Positions 4,555 through 5,186 of a DNA stretch of 5,186 bases are shown piece after piece. Location of the stretch: positions 1-5,186 of the forward strand of contig JBHHXI010000170.1 of the NCBI GenBank assembly GCA_046756945.1, in the 5' to 3' direction. The number at the start of each line of letters is the position of its first letter. The first letter of the stretch is position 1. Both the position numbers and the translations under genes were made by a program. Below the pieces are notes generated by a model, which saw only the letters and a program-made list of their open reading frames with translations, was not told the DNA's origin and made no database searches. This DNA is from JACZQZ01 sp046756945. GTDB taxonomy: Bacteria; Pseudomonadota; Alphaproteobacteria; Rhodospirillales; 2-02-FULL-58-16.

Positions 4555-5186
4555 ATGCCGACGAACGGCGACGATCACGACCACGACCACGCGCGCACCT
4601 TCGTCCCGGACGAAGAAGACAGCCTCGGCCCTTACGCCATCGTCGAGATGGCGGTGCGCGAGCTGCTGATCGAAAAGGGGGTGTTCACGCCGGACGAATT
4701 CCGCGACGGGCTCGAAGTCTTCGACAAGGCCGGGCCGCACCTGGGCGCCCGGGCCGTGGCCCGCGCCTGGACCGACCCCGAATTCAGGGAATGGCTGCTC
4801 GCCGACGGCTCGGCCGCGGTCAGGGAGTTGGGCGTCGATATGAAACTGACCGAGCTCTACGTGGTCGAGAACACGCCCCGGGTCCACAACGTCATCGTCT
4901 GTACGCTCTGCTCGTGCTACCCCAAGCCCCTGCTCGGCGCGCCGCCGGACTGGTACAAGAGCCGCAACTACCGCTCGCGGATGGTGCGCGAGCCGCGCGC
5001 CGTTCTCGCCGAATTCGGCACCACGCTGCCCGAAGGCGTCGAGGTGCGGGTCCACGACAGCACCGCCACCATGCGCTACATGGTGCTGCCCATGCGCCCC
5101 GAAGGGACGGCGGACCTCACCCGCGAGCAGTTGGAGGCGCTGGTCAACCGGGATTCGATGATCGGCGTCACCGTGGTGCCGGCGCC
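4555..5186 (+). CDS. Cobalt-type NHase-family metal-binding (alpha / ScnC-like) subunit, 3' end beyond window
   Basis: The reading frame is open from ATG 4555 to the window end (210 codons plus 2 bases). It probably lacks only a few residues, because RDSMIGVTVVP is near the usual C-terminus. A strong GGAGGAGGGG ribosome site (4541-4550) lies 4 bases before the ATG, 21 bases after the preceding stop. Residues 1-15 include HDHDH, a possible metal-binding tail. The helical part has VRELLIEKGVFTPDE. The metal claw VCTLCSC (115-121) supplies three Cys and backbone amides. Thr in CTLC is the cobalt-type signature (Fe-type has Ser), and in the family two of the Cys are oxidised to sulfinic and sulfenic acids. 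The segment DWYKSRNYRSRMV, PRAVLAEFGTTLPEGVEVRVHDS and RYMVLPMRPEGT are standard. CYPKP has Lys124 where NHases I know have Trp. It is the catalytic core of the split-beta enzyme encoded just upstream. Nitrile hydration or thiocyanate hydrolysis are the main options. Confidence 0.93.
   Translation, partial: MPTNGDDHDHDHARTFVPDEEDSLGPYAIVEMAVRELLIEKGVFTPDEFRDGLEVFDKAGPHLGARAVARAWTDPEFREWLLADGSAAVRELGVDMKLTELYVVENTPRVHNVIVCTLCSCYPKPLLGAPPDWYKSRNYRSRMVREPRAVLAEFGTTLPEGVEVRVHDSTATMRYMVLPMRPEGTADLTREQLEALVNRDSMIGVTVVPA

Noticed and set aside
4123..5055. A 310-codon minus-strand ORF opposite the NHase-type operon
   Set aside because: It is a shadow of the three plus-strand genes, which carry clear family motifs, ribosome sites and coupled starts; the antisense product has no recognisable motif.

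Overview
The window is GC-rich chromosomal DNA with tightly packed genes, GTG and TTG starts beside ATG, and GGAGG-type ribosome sites. PyrE of this style, a CpaF/TadA ATPase and a cobalt-type nitrile hydratase (NHase) set together suggest an alphaproteobacterium, perhaps near the Rhodospirillales. This placement is inferred from protein style, not from a marker gene.

Left half (1-1961), all on the minus strand. Reading in transcription order, pyrE (orotate phosphoribosyltransferase) comes first. Next is a secreted mono-haem cytochrome c with a His-rich tail. Last is a single-domain response-regulator receiver that has lost its phosphoacceptor Asp. The cytochrome c appears to have its own oxygen-responsive promoter: a perfect FNR/FixK-type dyad (TTGAC-N4-GTCAA, 1215-1228) lies at class II distance from a -10-like hexamer and a strong AGGAGG site. 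This places the real start at a TTG codon (1162), not at the longer ORF start, which falls inside the dyad.

Middle (1962-2231) is the divergent intergenic region between pyrE and the plus-strand cpaF gene. It holds a 7-bp inverted repeat in the probable pyrE leader and a reasonable sigma-70-type promoter for cpaF. No convincing gene lies in it.

Right half (2232-5186), plus strand. A complete CpaF/TadA-type secretion ATPase is followed by GC-rich inverted repeats. A tightly coupled three-gene operon follows, encoding an NHase-superfamily metalloenzyme. The usual single beta subunit is split into separate N-terminal (3896-4246) and C-terminal (4243-4533) proteins that overlap by 4 bases. The metal-binding alpha-type subunit (4555 onward, cut by the window end) carries the cobalt-type claw CTLCSC. 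This split architecture and gene order match thiocyanate hydrolase and other three-subunit NHases rather than classical two-subunit NHase. An otherwise near-invariant Trp beside the claw is Lys here. The substrate (nitrile, thiocyanate or something else) cannot be settled from sequence alone. This operon is the most interesting element of the window.
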